A DNA stretch of 64,000 nucleotides from Acidovorax sp. SUPP3334 (GCF_030159055.1 NZ_BQXQ01000005.1:112580-176579), one strand, 5' to 3'; positions 27,563 to 36,724 are shown, counted from the stretch's first letter. Numbers and translations are program-made. The notes: generated by a model from the letters alone, not told the origin.

Positions 27563-28408
27563 TCAGGCGCCTGGATGCGCCATCGCGACTGCGGCCATTG
27601 CAGCATCCGGAGTAGTGGCGGCAGGGGTATTGGCGGCTTCCTGGGCCAGTCGCAGGCGCTCGCGGCTGTTGGTCAGGTGAATGCGCATGGCAGCGCGCGC
27701 GGACTCCGGGTCCTTGCGGGCGATGGCCGAATAGATCTCTTCGTGCTCGCGATTCACGCGGCTCAAATATTCATGCCCGCGCACGGCGTTGCGAATGCCC
27801 GAAATGCGCGTGCGTGGAATCAACGTCGTGCCGAGGTGATTCATGATGTCGGCGAAATACGGGTTGCCCGTCGCCTCGGCGATCTGCAGGTGAAAGCGGA
27901 AGTCATGCCCCACCGTGTCGCCTCCCATCGCCACGTTGTGCTCGAAGTCGTCCAGTGCCTGGCGCATGGCCTGCAGGTGCGTGTCGCTGCGGCGCATGGC
28001 TGCCAAGCCCGCCGACTCGGTTTCGAGGCTGATGCGCAATTCCAGCACCGCCAGCACATCGACCGAGGCGGTCAACTCGGACGGGTCCAGCCGAAATACG
28101 CCGCCTGCGCGCGGCGGCAAAACGAAGGTGCCGATACCGTGGCGCGTCTCCACCAGGCCGGCCGCCTGCAGCTTCGACAACGCCTCCCGCACGACGGTGC
28201 GGCTCACATCGTGGGCCCGCATGATTTCCGACTCGGTGGGGAGTTTGTCGCCCGGCGTGAGCAGCCGGTCGCGGATCTTTCCCGCAAAATCTTCCACCAC
28301 CGCGTTGGTCAGTCCACGGGCACGGCGAACGGGCGGCGCGGACATGGGTGAGGCCAGGGATTCGCTGTGCGGGGTGAATTCGGGTAATCCCTTTATCGAT
28401 GTGGCCAT
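27563..28408 (-). CDS. FadR-family (GntR) transcriptional regulator
   Basis: 281 residues; a start at 28345 (MSAPPVRRARG) would give 260. The N-terminal winged helix includes IRDRLLTPGDKLPTESEIMRAHDVSRTVVREALSKLQAAGLVETRHGIGTFV (about 43-96). The C-terminal FCD effector domain carries metal-binding His positions (HDFRFHLQIAEATGN, REHEEIYSAI). It sits between the two arms of the sugar-acid island and is divergent from udh, with TTGTATGA operators on both sides, so it is the likely repressor, induced by a sugar acid or lactone. Confidence 0.92.
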   Translation of the reverse strand: MATSIKGLPEFTPHSESLASPMSAPPVRRARGLTNAVVEDFAGKIRDRLLTPGDKLPTESEIMRAHDVSRTVVREALSKLQAAGLVETRHGIGTFVLPPRAGGVFRLDPSELTASVDVLAVLELRISLETESAGLAAMRRSDTHLQAMRQALDDFEHNVAMGGDTVGHDFRFHLQIAEATGNPYFADIMNHLGTTLIPRTRISGIRNAVRGHEYLSRVNREHEEIYSAIARKDPESARAAMRIHLTNSRERLRLAQEAANTPAATTPDAAMAAVAMAHPGA

Positions 28409-28431
28409 GGCGGTGATGATAATCGCTCAGC

Positions 28432-28453
28432 GTTGTATGACAACATATGACAA
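28432..28453. promoter_or_regulatory. probable FadR-type operator between the regulator and udh
   Basis: GTTGTATGACAAC overlapped by TATGACAA gives TTGTATGA and TATGACAA half-sites in inverted orientation. It lies 21-42 bp before the udh start and 24 bp from the longest regulator start. Confidence 0.6.
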
Positions 28454-28473
28454 ATACTAGCCAGAGGAGCTTC

Positions 28474-29286
28474 ATGAGCCAGCCGTCCCGTTTACCCCGT
28501 CTTCTGTTGACCGGCGCCGCAGGCGGCCTCGGCCAGGTGCTTCGCGAGAGGCTTCGTCCCTACGCAGAAGTGCTGCGCCTGTCCGATATTTCGGCATTGG
28601 CGCCCGCACGCGGCCCTGACGAAGAGGTGGTGCCCTGCGATCTGGCCGACAAGTCCGCAGTGGACGCCCTGGTGGCCGGCTGCGACGCCATCGTGCACCT
28701 GGGTGGTGTTTCGGTCGAGCGGCCTTTCGAGCAGATACTGGAAGCCAACATCAAGGGCGTGTTCCACATCTATGAAGGCGCCCGCCGCCACGGCGTGAAG
28801 CGCGTGGTGTTCGCCAGCTCCAACCATGTGACCGGCTTCTATCGCCAGGACGAGCGCATCGATGCCAACGCACGCCGCCGGCCCGACGGGTACTACGGGC
28901 TGTCCAAGTCGTTCGGCGAAGACATGGCGAGCTTCTATTTCGACCGCTACGGCATCGAGACCGTGAGCCTGCGCATCGGCTCGTCGTTCCCCGAGCCGCG
29001 CGATCGCCGCATGATGAGTTCCTGGCTGAGCTACGACGACCTCACGCAACTCGTCGAAAAGGCCCTGTTCACCCCGGACGTGGGCCATACCGTGGTGTAC
29101 GGTGCCTCCGCCAATCGCGATCTCTGGTGGGACAACCACGCGGCCGCGCACCTGGGTTTTCAGCCCAAGGACAGCTCGGAGCCCTTCCGTGCCAAGGTCG
29201 AAGCCCAGCCCGCACCGGCCCCCACCGATCCCGCCGCCATCTACCAGGGCGGTGCCTTCACGGCCCAAGGCCCGTTCGAAGGATGA
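28474..29286 (+). CDS. udh: uronate dehydrogenase
   Basis: An NAD-dependent short-chain dehydrogenase that oxidises galacturonate or glucuronate to the aldaro-lactone. The ATG at 28474 has GAGGAG 8 nt upstream, giving 270 residues, the normal size. The cofactor loop is LLTGAAGGLGQVL, ASSNHVTGFY carries the conserved Ser, and YYGLSKSFGED is the Tyr-x3-Lys pair. The overall match to the Udh family is strong (GGVSVERPFEQILEANI). It overlaps the downstream lactonase by 4 bases, fitting sequential reactions. Confidence 0.93.
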   Translation: MSQPSRLPRLLLTGAAGGLGQVLRERLRPYAEVLRLSDISALAPARGPDEEVVPCDLADKSAVDALVAGCDAIVHLGGVSVERPFEQILEANIKGVFHIYEGARRHGVKRVVFASSNHVTGFYRQDERIDANARRRPDGYYGLSKSFGEDMASFYFDRYGIETVSLRIGSSFPEPRDRRMMSSWLSYDDLTQLVEKALFTPDVGHTVVYGASANRDLWWDNHAAAHLGFQPKDSSEPFRAKVEAQPAPAPTDPAAIYQGGAFTAQGPFEG

Positions 29287-30221
29287 GTGCCATGGACACC
29301 GGCGCGGAACTGGTGCTGGATGCGCGCTGCGCCACGGGCGAGAGCCCGGTGTGGCGCCCCGCGGAGCAGGCGCTGTATTGGGTGGACATTCCGCAGGGCG
29401 TGTTGCACCGCTGGTCTGCGCAGTCGGGGGAACAGGCGCAGTGGAAGGCGCCTGAGATGATTGCCTGCATCGCTCCCGTAGCCGGCCATTCGGGCCGCTG
29501 GATGGCGGGCCTGGAAAGCGGCTGGTTCCAGCTGGATCTGCCGGAGGACGGCGCAGTCTCGGGCGCGTTGCAGTCCCGCCGCGTCGCCGCTGCTGGTCAC
29601 GCCCGGCCGGGCATGCGCTTCAACGATGGCCGCTGCGACCGCCAGGGCCGCTTCATCGCCGGCACCATGCTGCAGGACATGGGCGCTGCCGCCCGCGTGG
29701 GCAAGGTGTACCGGTTCGGCGCCGAGGAAATGGCTGCTGGCGCGGGCACCGACCTGGGCCTGGGCGAGCTGATCGTACCCAACGGCATCGCCTTCAGCCC
29801 CGACGGGTGCACCATGTACCTGTCGGACTCGCACCCCCAGGTGCAGGCGATCTGGGCCTTAGACTACGACACCGATACCGGCACGCCGAGCAACCGCCGC
29901 CTGTTCGCCGACATGAACCCGCTGCCCGGCCGGCCCGATGGCGCGGCGATCGATGTGGATGGCGGCTACTGGATCTGCGGCAACGACGCAGGCCTGGTGC
30001 ACCGCTTCACGCCGGATGGCCGGCTGGACCGCTCCCTGGCCGTGCCGGTGAAAAAACCCGCCATGTGCGCCTTCGGCGGATCGCAGTTGGACACGCTGTA
30101 CGTGACCTCCATCCGCCCCGGCGGCGTGGACCTGTCGGACCAGCCTTTGGCTGGCGGTTTGTTTGCATTGCGGCCCGGCACCCAGGGAATGCCCGAGCCA
30201 GAATGCACCGCCCACGGTTGA
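29283..30221 (+). CDS. SMP-30/gluconolactonase-family lactonase
   Basis: 312 residues from the ATG in the ATGA overlap with udh. A six-bladed propeller of the SMP-30/regucalcin type: the start [26 protein letters not shown], metal-ligand regions [41 protein letters not shown] and [16 protein letters not shown]. There is no signal peptide, so it is cytoplasmic. Coupling to udh indicates that it hydrolyses the aldaro-1,5- or 1,4-lactone made by Udh to glucarate or galactarate. Confidence 0.9.
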   Translation: MSAMDTGAELVLDARCATGESPVWRPAEQALYWVDIPQGVLHRWSAQSGEQAQWKAPEMIACIAPVAGHSGRWMAGLESGWFQLDLPEDGAVSGALQSRRVAAAGHARPGMRFNDGRCDRQGRFIAGTMLQDMGAAARVGKVYRFGAEEMAAGAGTDLGLGELIVPNGIAFSPDGCTMYLSDSHPQVQAIWALDYDTDTGTPSNRRLFADMNPLPGRPDGAAIDVDGGYWICGNDAGLVHRFTPDGRLDRSLAVPVKKPAMCAFGGSQLDTLYVTSIRPGGVDLSDQPLAGGLFALRPGTQGMPEPECTAHG

Positions 30222-30291
30222 GTTCGGCGCGGCTCCCCATCGTTTTCTCCCCCAAACGTATTTCCAACAGCAAAAGAGACGAGGCAAACCC

Positions 30292-31263
30292 ATGAAATTC
30301 ATCAAGACCACCCTGGCGGCGCTGGCCGCGCTGACGCTGAGCTTCGGCGCCGCGCAGGCCACCGAACTGCGCTCCGCGGACATCCACCCCGACGACTATC
30401 CCACCGTGACGGCCGTCAAGTTCATGGGCGAACGTTTGAAGGCCCTGTCAGGCGGCAAGCACACCATCAAGGTGTTCAACAACGGCGCTCTGGGCAGCGA
30501 GAAGGACACCATCGAGCAGGCCAAGATCGGTGCGCTGCAGATGGTGCGCATCAACATCGGCGCGATGAACAACATCTGCCCCGAAACCGTGGTGCCCACG
30601 ATGCCGTTCCTGTTCCGCTCGGTCGAGCATCTGCACAAGGTGCTGGACGGCCCCATCGGCGAAGAGATCCTGAAGGCGTGCGAAAAGCAGGGCTTCGTGG
30701 GCCTGGCCTATTACGACAGCGGTGCCCGCTCGATGTTCACCGCCAAGCGCCCGGTGCGCACCTTTGCCGACATGAAGGGCCTGAAAGTGCGCGTGCAGCA
30801 GTCCGACCTGTGGGTGTCGATGCTCGAAGCCATGGGCGCCAATGCCACGCCCATGCCGATGGGCGAGGTGTACACGGGCCTCAAGACCGGCCTGATCGAT
30901 GCCGCTGAAAACAACTACCCCACCTACGAAAGCTCGCGCTCGTTCGAAGTGGCCAAGTACTACACCAAGACCGAGCACTCGATGGCCCCCGAGATGCTGC
31001 TGTATTCCAAGCGCGCCTGGGATCGCCTGTCGCCCGAAGAGCAAGGCTGGATCCGCCAGGCCGCCAAGGAGTCGGTGCCTTACATGCGCAAGCAATGGGC
31101 CGAGCGCGAGATCAAGTCGCTGGCGACGGTGAAGGCCGGCGGTGCCGAAATCATCGAAATCGACAAGACCGCGTTCCAGGCCGCCATGAAGCCCGTGTAT
31201 GACAAGTTCATTCCGGACGCCAAGCTCAAGGACCTGGTCAAGCGCGTTCAGGACACCCAGTAA
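30292..31263 (+). CDS. dctP: TRAP transporter substrate-binding protein
   Basis: The periplasmic receptor of a tripartite ATP-independent transporter. 323 residues with a signal peptide [23 protein letters not shown]. Family signatures are [20 protein letters not shown], the [12 protein letters not shown] region with the substrate-binding Arg, and [21 protein letters not shown]. Given udh and the lactonase upstream, uronates are the likely ligands. A terminator follows, probably lowering permease expression relative to the receptor. Confidence 0.93.
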   Translation: MKFIKTTLAALAALTLSFGAAQATELRSADIHPDDYPTVTAVKFMGERLKALSGGKHTIKVFNNGALGSEKDTIEQAKIGALQMVRINIGAMNNICPETVVPTMPFLFRSVEHLHKVLDGPIGEEILKACEKQGFVGLAYYDSGARSMFTAKRPVRTFADMKGLKVRVQQSDLWVSMLEAMGANATPMPMGEVYTGLKTGLIDAAENNYPTYESSRSFEVAKYYTKTEHSMAPEMLLYSKRAWDRLSPEEQGWIRQAAKESVPYMRKQWAEREIKSLATVKAGGAEIIEIDKTAFQAAMKPVYDKFIPDAKLKDLVKRVQDTQ

Positions 31264-31274
31264 GCCCCTTCACC

Positions 31275-31301
31275 GCCCACTTCCTGAAGTGGGCTTTTTT
31301 T
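31275..31301 (+). terminator. intrinsic terminator between dctP and dctQ
   Basis: An 8-bp stem GCCCACTT with AAGTGGGC, loop CCTG, and seven T. It probably attenuates transcription from the receptor gene into the permease genes. Confidence 0.8.
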
Positions 31302-31353
31302 GCTCTTAAATTAATAGCATGGTGCCCTAGCGGATATTGCGCCGGGGGCCTTT
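31302..31353 (-). repeat. dispersed repeat copy 2
   Basis: Reads on the minus strand GGCGCAATATCC, GCTAGGGCAC, ATGCTATTAA and AAGAGC, the block order of the other copies. It occupies the gap between the dctP terminator and dctQ. Confidence 0.65.
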
Positions 31354-31368
31354 TTCATTCATAACGAC

Positions 31369-31857
31369 ATGTATACCCAAATTTGCCGCACGCTTGCCCG
31401 TGTCTGCATGTGGCTGGGCATCCTCGGCCTGGTCGCAGTGATCTGCGCCGTGAGCTGGCAGGTGTTCGGCCGCTATGTGCTCAACAACACCCCCACCTGG
31501 GCGGAAAGCCTGGCCTTGCTGCTGGTGATCTACGTCACGATGTTCGGCGTGGCCGTGGGCGTGCGCGACGCCGGCCACATCGGCCTTGAATCGTTCCTGG
31601 TGCTGGCGCCCGACTGGCTGCGCCTGAAGATGGAATACCTCATCCATGCGCTGGTGCTCGTGTTCGGTGCCGTGATGGCCTACAGCTGCGCGTCGCTCGC
31701 GCAGTCGGTGTGGGACTACCGGCTGCCCACGCTGTGGATCTCCGAGGGTTGGAAATACGTGCCGGCCACGATCGCCGGGGTCCTGATCGTGATGTTCTCG
31801 ATCGAACACATCATCGCGCTGGCCCAGGGCCGCGAAGTCGAACCCGCCTGGGGCTGA
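31369..31857 (+). CDS. dctQ: TRAP transporter small permease
   Basis: 162 residues with four hydrophobic segments: near 14-36 (MWLGILGLVAVICAVSWQVF), 48-70, 90-112 and 128-148. The typical ESLALLLVIYVTMFGVAVGVRDAGHIGLE pattern of DctQ is present. It forms the membrane complex with DctM. It ends 13 bp before dctM. It follows dctP after a terminator and a repeat. Confidence 0.92.
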   Translation: MYTQICRTLARVCMWLGILGLVAVICAVSWQVFGRYVLNNTPTWAESLALLLVIYVTMFGVAVGVRDAGHIGLESFLVLAPDWLRLKMEYLIHALVLVFGAVMAYSCASLAQSVWDYRLPTLWISEGWKYVPATIAGVLIVMFSIEHIIALAQGREVEPAWG

Positions 31858-31870
31858 AGAGAAGAACATC

Positions 31871-33166
31871 ATGACCGTGCCACTTTTGATCCTGAGCGTG
31901 TCGTTCACGCTGTTCCTGCTGCTGGGCGTGCCCGTGGCGTTTTCCATCGGCCTGTCGGCCCTGGCCACCCTGCTGTACGAAGGCCTGCCCCTGGAGGTCG
32001 GCTTTCAGCAGATGACTTCTGGCATGGGCATCTTCTCGTTCCTGGCCATTCCGTTCTTCATCTTCGCCGGTGAGCTGATGCTGTATGGCGGCATCGCGGA
32101 CCGCATCGTCAATTTCGCGCGCAGTTTGGTGGGCCACGTGCGCGGCGGGCTGGGCATGTCCAATGTGGTCGCCTGCACGCTGTTCGGCGGCGTCTCGGGC
32201 TCGCCGGTGGCCGACGTGTCGGCCATGGGTGCCGTGATGATCCCGATGATGAAGAAAGAGGGCTACCACGCCGACTACGCCGTCAACGTGACGACGCACG
32301 CGGCGCTGGTGGGCGCGCTCATGCCCACCAGCCACAACCTCATCATCTATTCGCTGGCGGCGGGCGGCAAGGTGTCGATCGCGGCGCTGATCCTCGCGGC
32401 GCTGATTCCTGCGCTGGTGCTCACCCTCAGCAACCTGGCGGCGGCGTACTTCGTGGCGGTCAAGCGCGGCTACCCGGCCGGCACGTTCCCGGGCTGGCAG
32501 ATCGTCGGGCGCTCGTTCGCCGCAGCGCTGCCGGGGCTGTTCATCGTCGTGCTGATCCTGGGCGGGATTCTCTCGGGCATCTTCACCGCGACCGAGTCGG
32601 CCGCCGTCGCCGTGCTGTATGCGCTGGCCCTCACGGTGTTCCTGTACCGCACGCTGACATGGGACCACTTCATCAAGGCAGCGTCCAAGGCGGTTCGCAC
32701 GACCGGCGTGATCCTGCTGCTGATCGGCATCTCCAGCACCTTCGGCTATCTCATCAGTCTGTACGGCGTGGCCGAACTCACGGGCCAGATGCTGTCGCAG
32801 GTGACCAGCACGCCATGGGTGATCTTTTTGCTGATCAACATCATCCTGTTCGTGCTGGGCACGTTCCTGGACATGGCCGCCACCATCTTGCTGTGCACAC
32901 CGATTTTCCTGCCCATCGCCCAGCACTACGGCATGAGCTCGGTGCAGTTCGGCATCGTCATGCTGATCAATTGCGCGCTGGGCCTGAACACGCCACCCGT
33001 GGGCACGACCCAGTTCGTGGGCTGCGCGATCGGCGGGGTGTCGGTGGGCACGGTCATGCGCACCATCTGGCCGTTCTATGGCGCGCTGATCTTCGCGCTG
33101 GCGCTGGTGACCTTCGTGCCGGCTTTCTCGACCTGGCTGCCCAGCATGTTCATGGTGGTCAAGTGA
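31871..33166 (+). CDS. dctM: TRAP transporter large permease
   Basis: 431 residues and about 12 membrane segments. Family marks are the N-terminal LLGVPVAFSIGLSALATLL, IPFFIFAGELMLYGGIADRIV, GGVSGSPVADVSAMGAVMIPMM, and the C-terminal LGLNTPPVGTTQFVGCAIGGVS. It provides sodium-driven uptake of the substrate delivered by DctP. A lactonase gene starts 21 bp later, so the transcript probably continues. Confidence 0.95.
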   Translation: MTVPLLILSVSFTLFLLLGVPVAFSIGLSALATLLYEGLPLEVGFQQMTSGMGIFSFLAIPFFIFAGELMLYGGIADRIVNFARSLVGHVRGGLGMSNVVACTLFGGVSGSPVADVSAMGAVMIPMMKKEGYHADYAVNVTTHAALVGALMPTSHNLIIYSLAAGGKVSIAALILAALIPALVLTLSNLAAAYFVAVKRGYPAGTFPGWQIVGRSFAAALPGLFIVVLILGGILSGIFTATESAAVAVLYALALTVFLYRTLTWDHFIKAASKAVRTTGVILLLIGISSTFGYLISLYGVAELTGQMLSQVTSTPWVIFLLINIILFVLGTFLDMAATILLCTPIFLPIAQHYGMSSVQFGIVMLINCALGLNTPPVGTTQFVGCAIGGVSVGTVMRTIWPFYGALIFALALVTFVPAFSTWLPSMFMVVK

Positions 33167-33186
33167 CTTTGAAAAGAGAGCAATCC

Positions 33187-34287
33187 ATGGCCCTTCCTTC
33201 TGCCTTTTTGCGCGCTTCGGCGCTGGCGCCCCTGGCCGCTGCTGTGCTGATGGCGGCCAGTGGCGCGGCGTCGGCCGCCACCTGGGTCTATGTGTCGAAT
33301 GCCGACAGCCAGGATGTGTCGGTGTACGAGCTGGACCGCGCCGCGGCCCGGCTGCAGCCGGTGGAAACCCTGCCGGTGGGCGGGCAGGCCATGCCCATGG
33401 CCGTGTCGCCCGACAAGCGGCAGCTCTACGTGGCCCTGCGCTCGCAACCCTTTCGCGTGGTGACGCTGGGCATCGACCCGGCCAGCGGCCGGCTGAAGAA
33501 GCTGGGCGAGGCGCCCCTGGCGGACAGCATGGCCAACATCGACACCGATGCCACCGGCCGCTGGCTGTTCGCCGCCTCGTACCCGGGCCACAAGATCACG
33601 GTCAACAGCATCGACAAGGACGGACTGGTGGGCGCGGTGCAGCAGCTCATTCCCACGGCGCCCAACGCGCACGCCATCCATGCCGACGCAGCCAACCGCT
33701 ACGTCTTCGCGACCAGCCTGGGGGGTGACCATCTCTCCAGTTGGCGCTTCGACGCCGCCACCGGCAAGCTCACCGCCAACGAGCCGGCGCTGACCGCCAT
33801 CGCCCCCGAGAAGGCCGGCCCGCGCCACTTCGTCTGGGACAAGGCGCAGCGCCACATGTACGTGGTGGACGAGCTCGACGCGGCCCTGCATGTGCTGGAC
33901 TACGACGCGGAGCGCGGCACCCTGCGCGAAGTGCAGCGCACCACCACGCTGCCGCCGGGCTTCACCGGCAAGCCGTGGGCGGCCGACCTGCACCTGTCGC
34001 CGGATGGCCGCACGCTGTATGCCTCGGAGCGCACGTCCAGCACGCTGTCCACCTTCCGCGTCGATGCGGCCACGGGGCAGCTCGAACCACTGGGCCAGGT
34101 GCCCACCGAAAAATCTCCCCGCGGGTTTGCCATCGACTCGTCAGGGCGCTTTCTGATCGCGGCCGGGCAAGACTCCCACAGCGTTTCGCTGCATCCCATC
34201 GACCCGGCGACTGGCGTTCCCGGCACGCCCACGCGCGTGGCGGCTGGCAAGAACCCGAACTGGGTAGAGATCGTCGATCTGCCCTGA
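33187..34287 (+). CDS. exported lactonase-family seven-bladed propeller protein
   Basis: 366 residues from ATG 33187. A signal peptide ends near GAASA, so the protein acts in the periplasm. Repeated blade motifs (YVSNADSQDVSVYELD, DATGRWLFAASYPGHKITVNSID, DAANRYVFATSLGGDHLSSWRFD, LSPDGRTLYASERTSSTLSTFRVD) match the 6-phosphogluconolactonase YbhE/Pgl family. A phosphorylated substrate is unlikely outside the cytoplasm; an aldono- or uronolactone is more plausible given the neighbours. Confidence 0.87.
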   Translation: MALPSAFLRASALAPLAAAVLMAASGAASAATWVYVSNADSQDVSVYELDRAAARLQPVETLPVGGQAMPMAVSPDKRQLYVALRSQPFRVVTLGIDPASGRLKKLGEAPLADSMANIDTDATGRWLFAASYPGHKITVNSIDKDGLVGAVQQLIPTAPNAHAIHADAANRYVFATSLGGDHLSSWRFDAATGKLTANEPALTAIAPEKAGPRHFVWDKAQRHMYVVDELDAALHVLDYDAERGTLREVQRTTTLPPGFTGKPWAADLHLSPDGRTLYASERTSSTLSTFRVDAATGQLEPLGQVPTEKSPRGFAIDSSGRFLIAAGQDSHSVSLHPIDPATGVPGTPTRVAAGKNPNWVEIVDLP

Positions 34288-34426
34288 GCGGCCGGTGCAT
34301 TGGCCGCCTCGCGGCGCTCAGCGCACGCGCGGCGCCCACACGGTCGCCAGCCGGCACCGCGCTGGTGGCCGTGGCCGTGGCCGGCCAACCTGGCAAAAAA
34401 ACAAGATCACTATCGGAGACAAGACC

Positions 34427-35488
34427 ATGGACATGGAAAAAGCCAACCAGACCGCTGCATCGGGCGTCCCCGCATCGCGCCGGCGCTTCATGGCAGGGGC
34501 GCTGGCCGCCACGGCCACCGGGCTGGCGCAGGCGCAGTCCTTCGATTTCAAGCCGCAGCAGCGGTATCCCGACCCGTCGGTGCAGGTGCTTGACCCGTCG
34601 TTTGCAAAGTACCGCCTGTTCAGCAGCAGCGTGGAGCAGATCGCCACCGGCTTTCGCTGGGTCGAAGGCCCGGTGTGGTTCGGCGACGGCCGCTATCTGC
34701 TGTTTTCCGACATTCCCAACAACCGCATCCTGCGCTGGGACGAAGCCACGGGCCAGACGGGCGTGTTCCGTCAGCCCTCCAACTTCTCCAACGGTTTGGG
34801 CCGTGACCGGCAGGGCCGGCTGCTGGCCTGCGAGCACCTGACCCGCCGCGTGACCCGCACCGAGTACGACGGCAGCATCACCGTGCTGGCCGACCGCTTC
34901 GAAGGCAAGCGGTTGAACTCGCCCAACGACATCGTCTGCCCGAGCGACGGCTCGGTCTGGTTCACCGATCCGCCGGTCGGCATCGGCGGCCACTGGGAAG
35001 GCGACAAGGCCGTGTCCGAGCTGCCCCACGCCCTGTACCGCATCGATCCGTCCGGGCGGCTGGACAAGGTGCTGGAGGCGCGCTTTCCGAACGGACTGGC
35101 CTTCACGCCGGACGAAAAACAGCTTTATCTCGTGGCGCGCACGGCCGAAGGCCGCCGCCAGATCGTGCGCTACGACGTCACGGCCCGCCAAGGGCTTGCG
35201 AACCCGACCGTGCTGATCGAGGGCGGGGCCGGCGCGCTCGATGGTTTCAAGGTCGATGAAGACGGCAACCTGTGGTGCGGCTGGGGCAGCACCGGCGCGG
35301 CCGATTCGGTCGCGGCCGACCTGGACGGCGTGATGGTGTTCAACCCTGCCGGCAAGGCCATCGGCCACATCCGCCTGCCCGAGCGCTGTCCCAACCTCGT
35401 CTTCGGCGGCCCCAAGCGCAACCGGTTGTTCATGGCCAGCAGCCATTCGATTTACTCGCTCTACGTGGAAACGCGTGGTGCGGTCTAG
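34427..35488 (+). CDS. exported SMP-30/gluconolactonase-family lactonase
   Basis: 353 residues from ATG 34427 with CGGAG upstream. The N-terminus has a twin-arginine signal (SRRRFMAGALAATATGLAQA), so it is folded before export. Propeller regions are GFRWVEGPVWFGDGRYLLFSDIPNNRILRWDE, KRLNSPNDIVCPSDGSVWFTDPP, FPNGLAFTPDEKQLYLVA and GALDGFKVDEDGNLWCGWG, with the expected metal-site Glu and Asn residues. It would open sugar lactones in the periplasm before uptake. It follows the other lactonase by 139 bp. Confidence 0.9.
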   Translation: MDMEKANQTAASGVPASRRRFMAGALAATATGLAQAQSFDFKPQQRYPDPSVQVLDPSFAKYRLFSSSVEQIATGFRWVEGPVWFGDGRYLLFSDIPNNRILRWDEATGQTGVFRQPSNFSNGLGRDRQGRLLACEHLTRRVTRTEYDGSITVLADRFEGKRLNSPNDIVCPSDGSVWFTDPPVGIGGHWEGDKAVSELPHALYRIDPSGRLDKVLEARFPNGLAFTPDEKQLYLVARTAEGRRQIVRYDVTARQGLANPTVLIEGGAGALDGFKVDEDGNLWCGWGSTGAADSVAADLDGVMVFNPAGKAIGHIRLPERCPNLVFGGPKRNRLFMASSHSIYSLYVETRGAV

Positions 35489-35516
35489 CTTTTCAAAACC
35501 ACAGGAGACAACGCAC

Positions 35517-36509
35517 ATGCAACGCAGAACCTTCATCGCCGCCGCAGCCGCTTCGGCCGCCAGCAGCGCCATCGGCCTGCCGGCCTTCGCGCAGGGCGCC
35601 TGGCCCACCGGCAAGACGATCACTTACCTTGTGCCGTTCGCGGCGGGCGGCACCACGGACACGCTCGGCCGGCTGATCAGCCAGCAGCTGGGTACGGCCC
35701 TGGGCACCACGGTCGTGGTGGACAACAAGGGCGGGGCCGGGGGCAGCGTCGGCTCGGAAGTCGCGGCACGCGCGGCACCGGACGGCTACACGCTGCTGGG
35801 CGGCACCATCAGCTCGCACGCCATCAACGTGAGCCTGTATCCCAAGCTCGGCTACGACCCCGTGAAGTCGTTCGCACCGGTCACGCTCATCGGCACCAAC
35901 CCCGTGGTGCTGGTCGTGGCGGCGAGCAGCACCTATAAAACCCTGAAAGACGTGCTGGATGCGGCCCGCGCCAAATCGGGCGGCCTGTCGTCGGCGTCTG
36001 CCGGCACGGGCACTTCGCAGCATCTGGCGCTGGAACTGCTGGCCTACAAATCGGGCGTGAAGTTCACCCATGTGCCGTACAAGGGCAGCGGCCCGGCCAT
36101 TCAGGACGTGATCAGCGGCCAGGTGGACATGATGTTCGACACCACGGTGGTGGCGGGGCCGCACATCCAGAGCGGCAAGCTGCGCGCCATTGCCGTCACC
36201 TCGGCCAAGCGGTTGGGCTCGATGCCTGACGTGCCGACGGTTGCCGAATCGGGCATCAAGGGCCTGAACGACTTCGAAGTCCAGTCGTGGCAGGCCATCT
36301 TCGTGCCCGCCGGCACGCCCGAGCCGGTCGTCACGCGGCTGCACACCGAAATTCGCAAGATCCTCGCGCAGCCGGACATGCAGGCCCGCCTCAAGAGCTT
36401 CGGCATGGAGCCTGCAGACATGACGACCGCTCAGATCTCCACCTTCCAGAAGGCCGAAGTGGCCAAGTGGGCGCAGGTGATCAAGGCGGCCAACATCAAG
36501 GTGGATTGA
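35517..36509 (+). CDS. Bug-family (TctC) solute-binding protein
   Basis: 330 residues from ATG 35517 with AGGAGA upstream. A signal peptide (RRTFIAAAAASAASSAIGLPAFA) precedes a mature part with the family pattern WPTGKTITYLVPFAAGGTTDTLGRLISQQL and NKGGAGGSVGSEVAARAAPDGYTLLGG, then FTHVPYKGSGPAIQDVISGQVDMMFDT. A second orphan receptor, clearly distinct from the one at 26446. No cognate TctAB permease is in the window. Confidence 0.93.
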   Translation: MQRRTFIAAAAASAASSAIGLPAFAQGAWPTGKTITYLVPFAAGGTTDTLGRLISQQLGTALGTTVVVDNKGGAGGSVGSEVAARAAPDGYTLLGGTISSHAINVSLYPKLGYDPVKSFAPVTLIGTNPVVLVVAASSTYKTLKDVLDAARAKSGGLSSASAGTGTSQHLALELLAYKSGVKFTHVPYKGSGPAIQDVISGQVDMMFDTTVVAGPHIQSGKLRAIAVTSAKRLGSMPDVPTVAESGIKGLNDFEVQSWQAIFVPAGTPEPVVTRLHTEIRKILAQPDMQARLKSFGMEPADMTTAQISTFQKAEVAKWAQVIKAANIKVD

Positions 36510-36567
36510 AGCACCGGACCCAACCGCCGCCGAGGCAGCGGCGGTGGCCTGTTGGCCTTTGTTTCCA

Positions 36568-36606
36568 CGAATGCGCAGGCTGGGCAGTCCCCGTCCTGCG
36601 CATTCG
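36568..36606. repeat. perfect 12-bp inverted repeat downstream of the Bug receptor
   Basis: CGAATGCGCAGG and its exact complement CCTGCGCATTCG are separated by 15 nt. GTTTCT follows. It may be a terminator or an RNA-stabilising hairpin for the Bug receptor transcript. An adjacent GC-rich stem (ACCGCCGC with GCGGCGGT, about 36520-36546) is also present. Confidence 0.6.
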
Positions 36607-36724
36607 CGTTTCTGGCTGACAGGGCCTGCCCCGCTGGCGCTGCACACTGTGCGGCATCGCGGCGGACCGCCGTGATGTTTCCGATCACAGCCAAGCTCAG
36701 CACAGAACAGAAGGCAGGTTTCCC

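Noticed and set aside
31811..32926. Open frame opposite dctM rich in Gln, His, Asp and Arg
   Set aside because: Antisense shadow of a highly hydrophobic membrane protein; composition is the expected complement.
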